Below are positions 24,101 through 35,924 of a stretch of DNA of 64,000 nucleotides, piece by piece. The stretch is taken from positions 323,203,906-323,267,905 of the forward strand of contig NC_073692.1 of NCBI RefSeq assembly GCF_029784155.1, read 5' to 3'. A program made the translations under genes and the position numbers. Numbering within the stretch: position 1 is the first letter of the stretch; each line of letters opens with the position of its first letter. The DNA comes from Uranotaenia lowii (taxonomy: Eukaryota; Arthropoda; Insecta; Diptera; Culicidae). The notes below the pieces were generated by a model. It made no database searches, was not told where the DNA came from, and saw only the letters and a program-made list of their open reading frames with translations.

Positions 24101-27100
24101 AGAATTGAGATGAAGGATATTTGTACAATAAAATTTTGTTCTAGAGAAAAACATAAGTCTGTGTTTAAAAGTTTCACTTGATAATAGAGGTGAGAAGAAA
24201 TGTAGCGACGAGATGAAGGATATGCAGAAAATAAATCAAATTGTTGTATTCGGCAACACTGAAGTCACATAAATTAAAATAAATTTATATCGCAACGATA
24301 ATTATTTTGGCAACACTAGGCAAAAGAATAAGCGAGTTATCAATCCGCGATGCCAGGTAAACGTTTGACGTTTCGTAGTTAGGAAAAAAGGTAAACAAAG
24401 GGGTGTAAATTTTCGATGAATTTAAAACTAATTTTACTACGGCTTTTTACTTCAGTGATCTCTTAAAAAGTGAGTAGAATCAACTTTTAGGTCTTCTTCT
24501 AGTGTTTTACATATTTTATGATAAAATATTGATAGCTACTAAGCGATAAATTGAGTTTCAAAAACTGGTGTTTCTCTTGCGACTGAAAACACACCGAAGT
24601 ATTTTAAAAGTTTTTGAATGGAAAAGTGATATTTTCACAAAAACATTCATTCAAAAAAATTGTTTAAGATATTTGTAAGCTAAATTTACGAATGTTCTGT
24701 TTTGGAAAGCATTCTATCAAGGAAAAAACCTGGTTGAAAAAACTGTAATTTTAACCTGTTTTCTGTTAACCAAATTATCAAATTTGATGGTTTTTTCAGG
24801 AATCAACGGAGTGTTTGAGTTGTTTTTTGTACTGGAAGAAGATTTAAAATGATTTAGATGTTTTATAGATTTATTTAAGAGTTGTATTTCATGTATGAAA
24901 AATGCAGTTCTGAGTGTTTGCTCTTATGGGAGAGCTGTTTGCACATTTTTCGAAAACATTTGTAATAAAGTCAGATGTATTTCTGTCGGCGTGTCTTGCA
25001 AGTACCTTCTCATGACAAAATTTTGCCGAATAATTATTAAAAAATAACATTAGGAGCTAATTTCCTTTTTATTTCTATGCCTGTTCCTACAAGCTTCCCA
25101 AATTCTCTAAACTCTTGTATGAAGCACTTTGTAGCGCTACTGTTTGGTTAATATCTCGGATCCATTCTTGTGAGTGACAGATGTTTCTGAGAGAATTTCT
25201 GAGTTAAGATTCCTAAGAATCGTAAAATCATGACACCCGTCTAAAGGTGGAGTTGGATTTTAGAGGGTTTCGCTTTCTATTTTTTCAATAAGTACTAAAT
25301 CTCAACTCAACATAATCGTGGACTAACGGAGCTGAGTTGAACAGAAATTTTTAAATTCAAGGTCATTTTTGAATTTCTAAAACCCTGAGATGGTTCATAA
25401 CTCACTCATGATTTGTTGAAGAATTTTGAGGTAACATTTACATGAGTAAATTTAAACTTTAAGGTTTGTATGGGAAACTTGAATATTTTATACCTAAAAA
25501 TCAACATCATTTTTGTTTGTTCTGTGAAAAAAAGCCTACCAATGATTTTCATTGCAATTTATAATTTTTCTAAAACAAAATTTCCACTGAACAACTTTGG
25601 CAAAGACCGTAACTTCGTATCTAATTAAGCATAAAACACATAACCCTATTAAACAGCTAATAACTTTTTTTCCTAATTAGATACGAAGTTACGGTCTTCG
25701 ACAAAGTTGTTCATCGAAAATTTCCTTTCAGAAATTTATAAATAGAAATAACCGTTCGCAGGCTTGGTTCCGCAGAACAAACAAAAATGAGGTTGATTTT
25801 TTAGTACAAAATATTCAATTTTCCCATACAAAGCTGAAAGTCATGAAAACCTTACTTAAAAATTTTGCAAAAAATCGAGTATTAGTTTTAAACAAAAAAG
25901 AAGCTTTTTAGATCCCAGGGTTTGAAAACTTCAAAAAATGACCCCAAATCGATCCAGTCTATTGAGTACTAGCCACTCGTCACGGTCGGTGCCAAACCTT
26001 TCAAATTAATTGCTATTTTGTTTATCTTTTTTAATTTCCAGTTAGTGATAGGGTAAGTGAGCCCTATTTTGGCATGGTCCTTTTCTTGGCATGCCAACAT
26101 GTCTTTTCATGTTTTTCAGGTCCAAATTGAGCTAAAAAATTTGAATATATTTTCATTACAAAGAGAATAATTTGTTTCAAATCTGTGCATACCGAATTTT
26201 TTGATTGTTGTACTTTATTAAAGTAGTTAATTTTTTTTCGATCTGCATTCGAGGCAATTATGTTTGAAATCACCGTATGAAAATCAGATGAACTCACCTT
26301 TCTAGTGCAACAGTTAAATTCACATGCGATTTCAAACGCGAACATTCATTTGAAAAATTTGCAATAAATACTCATGCCTACAGTTAAACTCGGCAAAAAA
26401 TGAAAAAATACAAGAAAGACAAAAGAATGAATATTTATTTAGGTTTTGATTAAAAATTTAAAACTAATTTTGTTCCTTTTCTTGGCACGCAACTTCAATC
26501 GAAATACACCACCAGTGTTGGAAGCTGGAAAAAATACATGTTTATTAAGGAGGTATTTTTGGGCCGAAGTTTTCCCTAAAAATTCATTTAAAACTACGCA
26601 CAAATGTTTTCATATTAATAGGGTTGTATGATAAGACTTTCTATCAACTTAAGCTTAGATATAAGTTTAAGAACATAAAGGATTCGACAAACTAAAAGTC
26701 ATACCCAAGCATTGAAAATACAAAAATCGCTATTTGGGAACAATGAATCGAAGGTACATTGGTATGCGTGCGAACAGGATTTGCATTGCAGTCTGCCGAG
26801 TAAATACCACGTGGTCTCCTATAAAACACAGTGGTTCGAAATAAAAAAAAACTAAATGAAATTAAGCAACTCACAAGACTTAAGATGTTTTTCTTGTCAA
26901 TAACTGTTAGATCGATGGCAATTTATGACTTTAGTATCTATATAAAATACATAATTAATTGAGTTTTGGTATCGTTTTCCATTGCTTGGGAACCATATAT
27001 CCAGATCTAATTTTTTGAATTTTTATTCTTATTTTTTTCTTGGAAACAGAAATTGGAAGTTCAGGAAAAAATCGAATGATTCCTTAAAATATTAGATGTG

Positions 27101-30100
27101 AGTCGAATTAAAAAAAAATTGGTTAGCAAGGTTTACATTCTAACATCTATTTGGCGTGTCAAACCACTGCGCAACGCCCCGGGCATTCGAGATGGCTCTT
27201 GTTAGAAGCTCATAATTTCAGCTAATAAATTCAAAAGGGCAAAATTTTAAAATACCATTCAAGGAATTTTTCAATTTCTTACTTTATGAAGCCAAACTCC
27301 ACAATATGAAGATAGTTGTTGGTAGTGAAAATAACACTATGTGTCGCAATCGCAAGTCTCCTAGAGAATTTTACTATCAAATTATGGTCTATAAAAACTC
27401 ACAAGAAATAATTTAAACAATGATTTATAAATGACAACACATCACAACAGAACCATAGAAATGTCGTAAATGAATCTGTCGTAGGCTTAGCATTCCTGAA
27501 TGTGTCCAGTTAGCATTCAAGTCAAGAAATTCTCCAAAAAAAACTGAGAAAATCTAAGAAATTTTTCCAATATTTGGAAAAATCTAATCAGTCCTTTATA
27601 ATTAACTTACTGTATACATATTGGAGAAATTTTTTGAAGTGTTTAGCTTGAAAAGTTTGCTTACAAAATATGTTAGTTTAGATTTCATCAAAGGGATTTA
27701 ATGCTCATAAAACAGAGAAAGTTCAAACCACTCGCGGATATAATTCGTTTCTGAATCGGTCCCCCTTATGAAGGTTTGGTTGTCATTCATAAACCAATGA
27801 TTCTCATTCATACACAAATATTCTGAAATTACCTGATGTGTTAATAATCATCACTTTGTATAAATGAGTAAAAAGTTTAAAGTTTTAAAAAAAATGGGAA
27901 GTTCTGGACTTCCGACTTTTTGAAATGCAAGCTTATTTTGTGCTTCCCTTCCAACCAAATCTCATCAATGTTTTCAAAAGCCTTTTTGTTGTATGAGTGA
28001 AGTTCGGTGTTCCATCGTCGCATAGAACTTTACGCCAAACTGACGTCATTCTGTCAGTGGCCTTATATTCAGAATAGCCAAACAGTCTGTTAACTGTCAA
28101 TTGAGCATTGTTGGTAAAGATCTATTGCAAATTCCTGGTGGCCAAGAATCGGATCATCGAAACGGCAAACAATTTGTACGGCGGCCAAGTGATTGGAGCA
28201 CCGCAGTGAGTTCTTTGCATGCATTTTGCTCACATTAATGAAAGTTACATAGAGAAAACATATTTTTGTTGAACTCTCAGCAGGTTAGCAAGTAAATTCT
28301 TCAAAGGATGTTCTATGGTGCACTCAACAGGAAGGTTGGAATGTTGAAAAAAAGGGTTAACCATGCTTTAGGTGCCAAGGTCGGGTACATTTACCCTAAG
28401 CGCAATAGTCGCAATAGTGGCTTAAAGATAGCTATCTTTTATGTTTCATTTTGGGATTTCGACTAGCTATCGCTAACTTTGATCGGATAAGCCGCTTAAT
28501 AAGCGTCTTTAACTTGTGAGTAAGGAATGCCGAACACTATGAGTTTAAATCCAGAATCAAATCAGAATCCTTCATTTTATTTAATACTAGCTGATCCAGT
28601 ACGAACTTCGTTTCGCTTTTAACTTTAAAGCTGATGATTTGTATTTGGTTGGTAATTGGGACGCATTTTCATGAAAAAATGCTTAAAAAACTAAACAGAA
28701 TTTGCAAGCGACCTATTTGCTTGTCTACCAAACGGAAATTTGAGAAATTGATTGACCGTCGAAAAGAACACTCGTGTACGACCTTTTTTCTGTCGTCTGA
28801 TTAAAAATTTGAATTCATAATTCAATTGTCCATTTTGTAAAACACCCGTGAATGATTTTTGTCTGGATCTTATACATATATAATTGAACAATTATTGCAA
28901 AAACATTAAACATTAAATGTGGACGACCCCTTTTTCTGTCGTCTAATAGAAAGTTTGTTATCAGGAATCGATTTCTCGTTCTGCAAAATTCTCGTGTTTG
29001 AATTTTTGCCTCGAAATTATGCCTAAAAACGTAGTTATTGCAAAAAAAAAGTCGAAAATATTATGGACGACCCCTTTTACTGATTGCTTGTCGAAATTTG
29101 ACACGTGAAATCAATTACATGTGCTGTAAAATTCCCATGTGCAAATTTTCATTATAATCCGTTGTAAAATCAAGACAATGGAGCTTATTCTAAGAGTCAC
29201 GTGACGTGATTTGCAAAATTTCACATCGTTGTGCCGACTCCAGAAAAAACTCTAGGCTAGAAGTTTTAGCTCAAATGTCCTGTGATCGATTTTTGGAGCT
29301 CATTTATACTGACGTTTCTTCTCTGAAAAATTTCCTGGAGTCAGGATAAAGAAGCGAAATTTGAGTCACATCACTCGACTCGCAGAATAACCCCCAATAT
29401 AGCAAAAACAGTGAACAGATAATATGAACGACCATTTTTGCCGACCCCTGACTCGAGATTTGAAACCCGAAACAATTGAGCGTCCCTCAGAACTTCTATG
29501 TGGAAATTTTCATCTCAATAGAATGCTTAATAACGTCAATATAGCAAAAAAAAAAAAGTTTATATGGACGACACCTTTCGCAGACCTCTGAATAAAAATT
29601 TGACTCCTGAAAACAATTACTCGTTCTTTGAAACTCCCACATACCAAGTTTCCATCTTAATCCAATGTATTTAAGCATTAATATCGCAAAAATAGTGTTA
29701 ATATGGACGACCCCTTCGACCGACCCTGGACCCTGAATTTGAAACCTGGAGTTGATTGATCATTCCTCAAAACACTTTTGTGCAAATTTTCTTAAAAATG
29801 AAATCTATAATAACGCCAATATCGCAAAAAACACTGAAAAGTTGATATGGACAACCCCTTTTGCCGATCCCTTCTACAAAATTTGATAACTGGAATCGAT
29901 TGTCCGTTCCTTAAAATGTCCGTCTGCAAATTTTCATCTCAATCCAATGCATAATAACACCAATATCGTAAAAAACATTAAAAAGTTGTTATGGACGACC
30001 CCTTTGGCCGAACCCTGACCCTGAATTTAATACCTGGAATCGATTGCTCGTCCCTCGAAACACTCATGTGCAAATTTTTACATCAATCCCATGTATAATA

Positions 30101-33100
30101 ACGTAAATATAGTAAAAACACTGAACAGTTCATATGAACGACCCCTTTTGCCGACTCCTGACACAAAATTCAATACCTGGAATATATTTCCCATGTCTCA
30201 GAGACCCTAAGTGCAAATTTTTGTCATAATCCGACGAAAAATAACGTCAATATCGCGAAAACAATATTTGTCTTGTATGGACGACCCACTTTAGAAAAGG
30301 TAATTCAAAAATCTGATAACATTTTTCATCATTCTTGGTCCTAATGAGTATCCATGCCAAATTTCAGCTCTCTAGTTCTTAAGATGGCTGAGTCTATAGA
30401 GGACAATTAAACAAACAAACCCACAGAAATTGCTTTTTAAATATATATATAAAGATTTTATTTTATTAAATATTTTAATTCATGCTGAATTCATTAAAAT
30501 TTATCTCAGGTTTTGAAAAATTTGTTCAAAATCTGGCGCGTTGGTAATTTTCAGGCTTCAGATTATTTTTTAAAAGCATGGTTGCTTTCTTAAGTTTGAA
30601 CTCATTGTTGAGTGAAAATATAGGATATTACTTTCTGTAAATTTTAACCCTCAATATAAAAATTAGTCATCATCGTTATTTCCGATTCACTCCAAGTTAT
30701 CTTTTGTGAAGAGAACAAAATAATAATTTTACATATTTTTAACTTTTTTTTTGTTCTCTCTGATTCCGATTTCGCAGAACTTCCCAGGTAATCATTCGCA
30801 CTGTTATAAGCCGCATATGGGCAGCATAACAGCATTTCAGTGCCCGTCAGCAGTATAAAATGTTTACAAAAGCCGATTGACCCTGTGTCCTGTGACCTCC
30901 AAACAACAGATAAATCCTATATTGCTATGAGAGTAAATGTCAGTACATTCAATCGACTTTGTCATGACATTTCTAAAACGAAAAAAAACCAATAACTTCT
31001 AACAAAACTTAGAAAACCTCAGATTTAATCATACGATTCATAAAGCTAATAAAATGGTAATAAGAACTAGGTACCAGCTGATCCAGCGGTTTTTGAGAGC
31101 TGAAACCTGAGCCGATAATTATCGTTCGGAAGCTACCTCTAAGCTACTTGAAAAACTGAGCGTGTAAACCAATTATCCCCTGCCAAATAGTCACTTACCG
31201 TAGGCCACAGTCCGCGCACCGAACAGTCCGCCTGGGAGCTCTGAACACATCCGGAATCGTCGTTTCGTATACAGCAGGCCGTTTCGCGTTCTTGTTTGCG
31301 CGTCTTCGATATCAATTCCATGATTCGGGCATCCCGTCGCATACAGGGCCCATACTTGGCTCCTATATGTACCAGATCGTCACCGCGCAGCCCGATCCAC
31401 ACGTTCCGCTGCTCGTAGTGTTGCACCTGTGGAACACAACTTGAGTCAGTAATGTGATCGAATTAAGGAAATGTTATTGAGAAATACCGTTTGCAAACTC
31501 AAGCTCGTGACGAGAACTTGACTGCTCTTCTGCTCGTACCCAATTCCGATGGGTCCGATACTGTAGCACAGTATGGCTAGAAGCAGTACCAGAAGCTGTG
31601 TGATATTCAGCCAGTACGTGAAGAACGGCCGGTAGTCGTAGCGATCATCTAACGCGTTAGGCCTTAGAAGTTTGATACTGTGCCCCGAAGGTCGTCTCGA
31701 GTTATCCAGAACGCTATCGAGTACGTGGGCTGCAATACGTTGACCGTAGTACTGATAGGGAGGGTTCCTAGCTCGATTCGTATGTTGTTGCTGCATTTGG
31801 ATCTCTGCCGATCTTGTTCTCCAGCCTGTTCCAACTGTGGCTCTGTTTGGGTCGATCAGATAAATCTGTCTGGCGTCCTCAGCTCCAAGGTCCTGTTCAG
31901 CCATCTGTTGCTGATTACTGAGAGTTGGAATGTCGAAAAACAACTCATCATCGTTGATCGGTGTAAGTCCGTCACATAGGTCGTTATCTTCATTGTTTAG
32001 TGCCACATGAGCGGGGGCGAAACTGCGGGACCATTGTTTCTGTCTACGTGCTAGTCGATTTCTTAAGCTCTGAACGAAGAATACCATTCCATTGGCAATC
32101 ATCTCTGAAACCGAAGGCTTCCGTTCAACGTGATAGCCATCGCTGCCGTCGTGTCTATAGTACGGGTTGAAGCGCTGCCTTCTATTTTGCTCCGTTTCCG
32201 GTTCGTCTTGGCTTTGGGCCGGTAATACGTCCGGTCTATCACTGTGCTCGTTCAGAACGTCTGCATTGACTTCGTTCACTCTTCCCATGACGACTTCCTC
32301 TTTGAGCGAACCGAAACGACGCACTGCTAGACGCTTTTGACGGTCTTCCCATTTTTGCTGTTCGTAGTCTTCGTTGAGCTGATCTACTCCGAAGAACTGG
32401 GACGTGCTTCGACGGAGATACTCTTTGACGCGTTGTTTGTGCGAGAGCCTTGTTCGAATCTGTTGCGTGTTGCGTTGAAGCGTCGATGGTGTGGAGTCTG
32501 GTTGAAGACGTGGTGGAGCTATTTGCTGAAGTGACAGTGATTGTTGTTGCTGTTGCTGTTGTTGTTGTGCGTGCTGTTGTTGCAGTTGCTGTAGCTGTTG
32601 ATAGAGAGGCTGCTGTTGGATTTGCTGATGCTGAATGTGCTGCTGTTGGTACTGGATTATGATGGAAGGGTTGCTGCAGGAGCTGTTGAGTGTGTGTGAC
32701 TGGGAAATTATTAGGGATGAAGCACTTCGGCCTGTGCCGTCGTCGCCCGTCACTACGAGAGGATGCTGATGGGAGTAGGTTGTGTGTGACACTAGTGACG
32801 GTGGGCTAAGCGGAGATTGGCGTTCCATTTCGGACATCGAGACCGAGGAAATGGACAGTGGTTGGGGGCTTATTGGACCAGACGTTTGGGTTGTTTGGTG
32901 AACACCGGTTGCTCTACGTAGGCTATTACAGTGGTAGCAATTGTCCTCATCGGACGGGTTCGGATTCATTGGTTCACTCATGATACTTACTGGCGTTGGG
33001 GTTCGAAGCATGGTGTAGTCTGGACCGCCAGGACAAAGCTGTTGCCGCGTTTGCCGACCGAGCGTTGCGGTTTGAGTAAATGTACAAAGCGGTTGTTGGC

Positions 33101-33875
33101 AGTTTACGGGTCTTGCACGAGGTGGCGTTGCGTAGTGGTCGGTAACATCTTCTGCTATGTGCTGCACCTGTGACGTTTTGGATTCCACCTTCAAGCGATA
33201 GGGAAGTGTACTCACTCCACTCGCTCTTGGAAGTCCTTGATTGATGATGTTTATTCCTCCCTTCGAAGCAATCAATCCCGCCATTAGTGTCGGTCCCAAG
33301 CCCATTTCCTGCTGATAGTTCTCCGGTGGTGGAGGAGTGGGTATATATCTTTTAACAGGCGTATGCACAGTGGATGTTAGATAACTGTAACTCTCCGAGC
33401 CAGTAATCAGTGGGGGATTATTGATCAAATAGTTTCCGTATTGATCCGTTTTCGACTGCGGAGGATCCCGAAAACGTTCCGGAACCGGATAGCGAGTCCT
33501 CGAGCTGGGCGACATCGAACGATGATGTGGTGCATTTCTGTTATCAGGATAAGCAATAATAGACGTGGGGGCTGAGCTGGTGGAATATCGATCGCCTGTT
33601 GGTGGCACAGCTGAGACTGGTGAAGTAATACAGCAGGGCCGCAAATTTTCGTCTTTTCGATAACATTCGCTGCCGGGAGGTGACACAAAGGCCGTTAATC
33701 TGGTTCCAAGATTTGAATAGGATGATTCGCTAAATCTCGACGGAGACGGAGCTCCATTCTGTGGCCCACTAGCCTCGTTATCGCACAAACCATCCCCATA
33801 ATTGATGGTCGATGTCACAGTAAATTGCTGCTGATAATGGCTATGTCCAAACGACGAACGACGGCTTCTGCTCAT
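15164..33875 (-). CDS. rho-5: Inactive rhomboid protein (iRhom), six coding exons
   Basis: Minus-strand exons 33875-31488, 31426-31199, 16693-16355, 16286-16032, 15971-15714 and 15646-15164 join in phase 0 with GT/AG ends to give 1316 residues. iRhoms are proteolytically dead rhomboids of the ER and Golgi that control EGF-family ligands and ADAM17-type sheddases. Order: a long Ser/Pro/Gln-rich cytosolic region with poly-Gln (about 415-455); TM1 (about 755-779); the Cys-rich luminal iRhom homology domain in exons 2-3, with FWIG-like VWIGLRGDD, CCIRNDDSGCVQ, HEWPDDITKWPIC and [20 protein letters not shown]; then the rhomboid core (DQFYRLFTSLYLHAGIMH, SGIAGNLTSA, PYRPEVGP). Residues 1157-1180 are the last TM, followed by an unusual Gly/Asn-rich tail of about 130 residues. 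No GxSG serine is present. The usual iRhom GPxG reads GPLP here. Intron 2 is 14.5 kb and full of repeats. Confidence 0.95.
18380..20459. mobile_element. 2.1-kb TA-flanked TIR element, non-autonomous
   Basis: The left end GAGGAGGGTGGTTTTAAG and the right end, read inward as AGGGGAGGGAGGTTTTAT, continue as inverted repeats for about 48 bp, through 'aaacaaatgttt..gcgacaaaag', with few mismatches. TA borders both sides (18378-18379, 20460-20461). Right after the left TIR the TIR interior is repeated in inverse, making a 31-bp-arm hairpin at 18398-18463 around a 6-nt loop. The interior carries repeated GTGACGTGAATTCAC (about 19132, 19315, 19758, 19924, and inverted near 19358-19372). No transposase ORF is seen. 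Confidence 0.7.
21884..22823. mobile_element. TA-flanked MITE with 27-bp TIRs
   Basis: Left end CCGTAAACTGGGGGAAC, right end inverted CCCTAAACTGGGGGAAC, both continuing into TTTGATCAC/ATTGATCAC, with TA at 21882-21883 and 22824-22825. The interior is AT-rich and non-coding. The TA duplication and short TIRs fit a Tc1/mariner-mobilised MITE. Confidence 0.75.
23272..24325. repeat. Direct repeats flanking an ~80-bp tandem array
   Basis: A block starting GAGATGAAGGATATGCAGAA and ending 'caacactaggcaaaa' occurs at 23272-23412 and again at 24210-24325. Its first 14 bases also occur at 24107. Between the copies lies an array of about seven degenerate 78-87-bp units (about 23545-24085), each with 'gcgcagattttaaggctgctgct' and 'aagacggattggc'-like parts (split here for brevity). 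Flanking direct repeats resemble LTRs, but no TG..CA ends or coding sequence were recognised. Confidence 0.6.
25355..25945. repeat. Foldback (inverted repeat) element
   Basis: Arms of about 270 bp (25355-25625 and 25672-25945) are inverted with mismatches. The innermost 24 bp, containing GACCGTAACTTCGTATCTAA (from 25606), match perfectly to the complement ending near 25697, around a loop of about 46 nt. The outer parts pair a GGTCATTTTTGAA block (about 25360) with its complement near 25940. No ORF. Confidence 0.65.
26051..28396. mobile_element. Candidate TA-flanked TIR element, 2.3 kb
   Basis: Left end GGGTAAGTGAGCCCTATTTT and right end, inverted, GGGTAAATGTACCCGACCTT match at about three quarters of 25 positions, including the following TTGGCA. 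TA borders both (26049-26050, 28397-28398). No transposase was seen. The pairing across 2.3 kb could be a chance match of related ends, so the boundaries are tentative. Confidence 0.4.
28587..30455. repeat. Dispersed element, copy 2, with ~143-bp internal repeats
   Basis: It shares the ACTAGCTGATCC/GTACGAACTTCGTTTCGC start and the AAACAAACAAAC plus TATATATATA end with 73-1405, same orientation. The internal phrase 'atggacgaccc' recurs near 28919, 29064, 29563, 29703, 29850, 29993, 30135 and 30278: 140-147-bp spacing in most of the element, with a less regular stretch near 29200-29400. It has more units than copy 1. Non-coding. Confidence 0.75.
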
Positions 33876-34985
33876 ATCGATACCCTATCGCGGATTCAAT
33901 TGAGCTATTTTATCCTCCCCGATAATTTTAACTAATTTAACATCTAATCACACCATTGTCTAACATTTTGCTACCCCACTCTATACGCATATTTTCACTA
34001 ATTTGAAAGAAAATTATTTTCCAAAATGGCTGAGCTCACTAAAATAAACACACCCCAGCATGTACGAGAACTCAAAGGAAAAATCTCTGCTCCCATGTTC
34101 GAAAGCGTCTCGCACCATATTCTTGCACAATTTTCCCAACAAAATTTCGGTACTCCGATTCTTCGAACAACTGAAAAACGTATCCCGATCCACAATTAGC
34201 CTAAATTCAGGAGATATGTGCTAAACGAACATAAATTTCTGTCGATGTCTTATTTTTCCGTCACTACGTTGTCTTCTCCCGTTAACCCAAAGAGAGCTCC
34301 GTGGAGCTATTTTTTCCTTTAACACCACTCACATCAGCACACATTTTAGGGCAGCAGTCACGCGAGAGTATCTTTCGCACCAAACTAATCACCATCGCTA
34401 GCCGTCGTCAGCCGTGACCGAGTTCCCATCCCAAGTCAAAGAAAGGCGAAGTCCTGTTTTCAAGGATTCCACTCATTTTAGCCCCTCAAAGTTGGCAGTA
34501 ATGCATTTTGACGTAACATCCCCCAAAACCACCCCCGATCCCCACCAAACTAAATGTGAGAACCATAACAAACAAGAACTCGCTAGGATATGTTTTTTCA
34601 TCCCCCCATACCGACGAACAAAAACAACGAACTCTTTGCATAAATGTGGGAAGTAAGCACACAGCATGGAAGGATTCGTTGAGGCACCTGGTGCGCATGA
34701 CTGCGGTAGGTGGGTGGCGCGCGATACGCAACATAGAACAACAAAAGACACATGATTCAATTCGCCCGAAAATTGGCGAGCTCTCGCCCCCAAAGGGTGA
34801 CAGTTTGAACCAATCGCTTGTAGTAGACGTTGCCCACTAATTCAAAAATGAACTTATTATCAAAAATCTAAACTCATTATTTTTTATCCCAAAACTCGAT
34901 TTATGAATCTGCATTGAAAATATCGAAATCAGAACTCTAAACTTTAAATTATTAGATTAGAAATTTAATATTGAACTTCTTTCCG
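33876..34985 (-). promoter_or_regulatory. 5' flank of iRhom: likely 5' UTR and promoter region
   Basis: The first iRhom Met (33875) is preceded by several hundred non-coding bases with local G+C above the surrounding intergenic DNA (34270-34420 and 34660-34830). Short ORFs on both strands show no family features. No TATA box or start site can be fixed, and a non-coding first exon may lie here. Confidence 0.3.
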
Positions 34986-35214
34986 AGTAGGGGAGATGGG
35001 GGCATAATGGTCACCTTAAAGAAAACGCTTGTTTAACCATAGAGAACAGCTGTAATATGTGAATTACATCATTGTTTCGTGTTCAGACACTCAAATAGTC
35101 TATTGCCTAATTGGATTAAAACTTGAAAAAGTAGATAAAAACGTTTAAAAATGCATTTTAAATTTTTTTGCCGAAAGCTAAAAACCAGTCACTGTAGAGG
35201 CATAATGAAAAAAA

Positions 35215-35835
35215 ACCCCTCGAGGCAGTATGAGCACCATTAATTATGGCATGATGAGCATTTTCTGCCGAAGAATCTAGCAGCGAATTCGACTCGATGA
35301 AGTCAACTAAGTAATAGAGCTACAGTTTAAATTTTATCGTCTGACGATTTGGCCTATTGGTTAGATGTCGGAGTGGTAATCAGTAGGCTCGAGTTCGATT
35401 CCTGGTGGAGGTGATTTTTTCTTTCATTTACCATTCATGATCATGATTGCACTAAACGGTGAGGCGTAGATTCATCAAACAAAGCAATAACAAAATAATC
35501 TAGGTCTGTTTGTAGAATTCAAAGAATTAACACATGCTCATACATTATGTTTCTGGTGTTTTGTTTGACGGATGATGCTTTGATGCTATTAGCCGTATTA
35601 TGTATCAATAAAAAAAAACCAATCATGAATGGTATGTGCAAAAAAAAAATCTCCTCGAACAGGAATCGATCTTGAGTCTACTGATTACCTCTCCGACACC
35701 TTACCAATAGGCCAAATCGACAGACGAAACAAGTTAAGCTGTAGCTCTATTATTCAGTTGACTTCATCGAGTTGAATTCGCTGCTAGATTTCCCGGCAGA
35801 AAATGCTCATTATGCCTTCATTGATAGTGCTTTGT
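35215..35835. repeat. Inverted pair of tRNA-like modules
   Basis: A block at about 35240-35445 recurs inverted at about 35615-35830. Shared parts include 'aatctagcagcgaattc', 'gatgaagtcaact', TTGGCCTATTGG and 'taccattcatgat'. The left copy has a good pol III box A (TGGCCTATTGGTTAGAT, from 35350) and box B (GAGTTCGATTCC, 35391-35402); the right copy is degenerate. Downstream of box B both carry a T-rich run. It is best read as two tRNA-derived SINE copies head to head, or one foldback built from them. Confidence 0.6.
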
Positions 35836-35924
35836 TCGCCTCTAGTGAACAAATTAAAGTAAAAAAGCGTTTAAAAATTGATTAAAGTGAAAAATCGAAA
35901 ATTTTATGATGTTGAAAATTGAGC

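Larger units (their letters stand above)
16694..31198 (-). other. 14.5-kb second intron of iRhom
   Basis: The donor is at 31198 (ACG then GTAAGTGA) and the acceptor at 16694 (CCAACAG before ACA). It contains the TIR elements at 18380-20459, 21884-22823 and 26051-28396, the repeat cluster at 23272-24325, the foldback at 25355-25945 and the dispersed element at 28587-30455. The remaining stretches (16694-18377, 20462-21881, 22826-23271, 24326-25354, 30456-31198) are AT-rich; I see no exons in them. Confidence 0.85.

Noticed and set aside
34414..34840. Overlapping ORFs upstream of iRhom
   Set aside because: No family features, several strands open at once, likely 5' UTR or promoter DNA.
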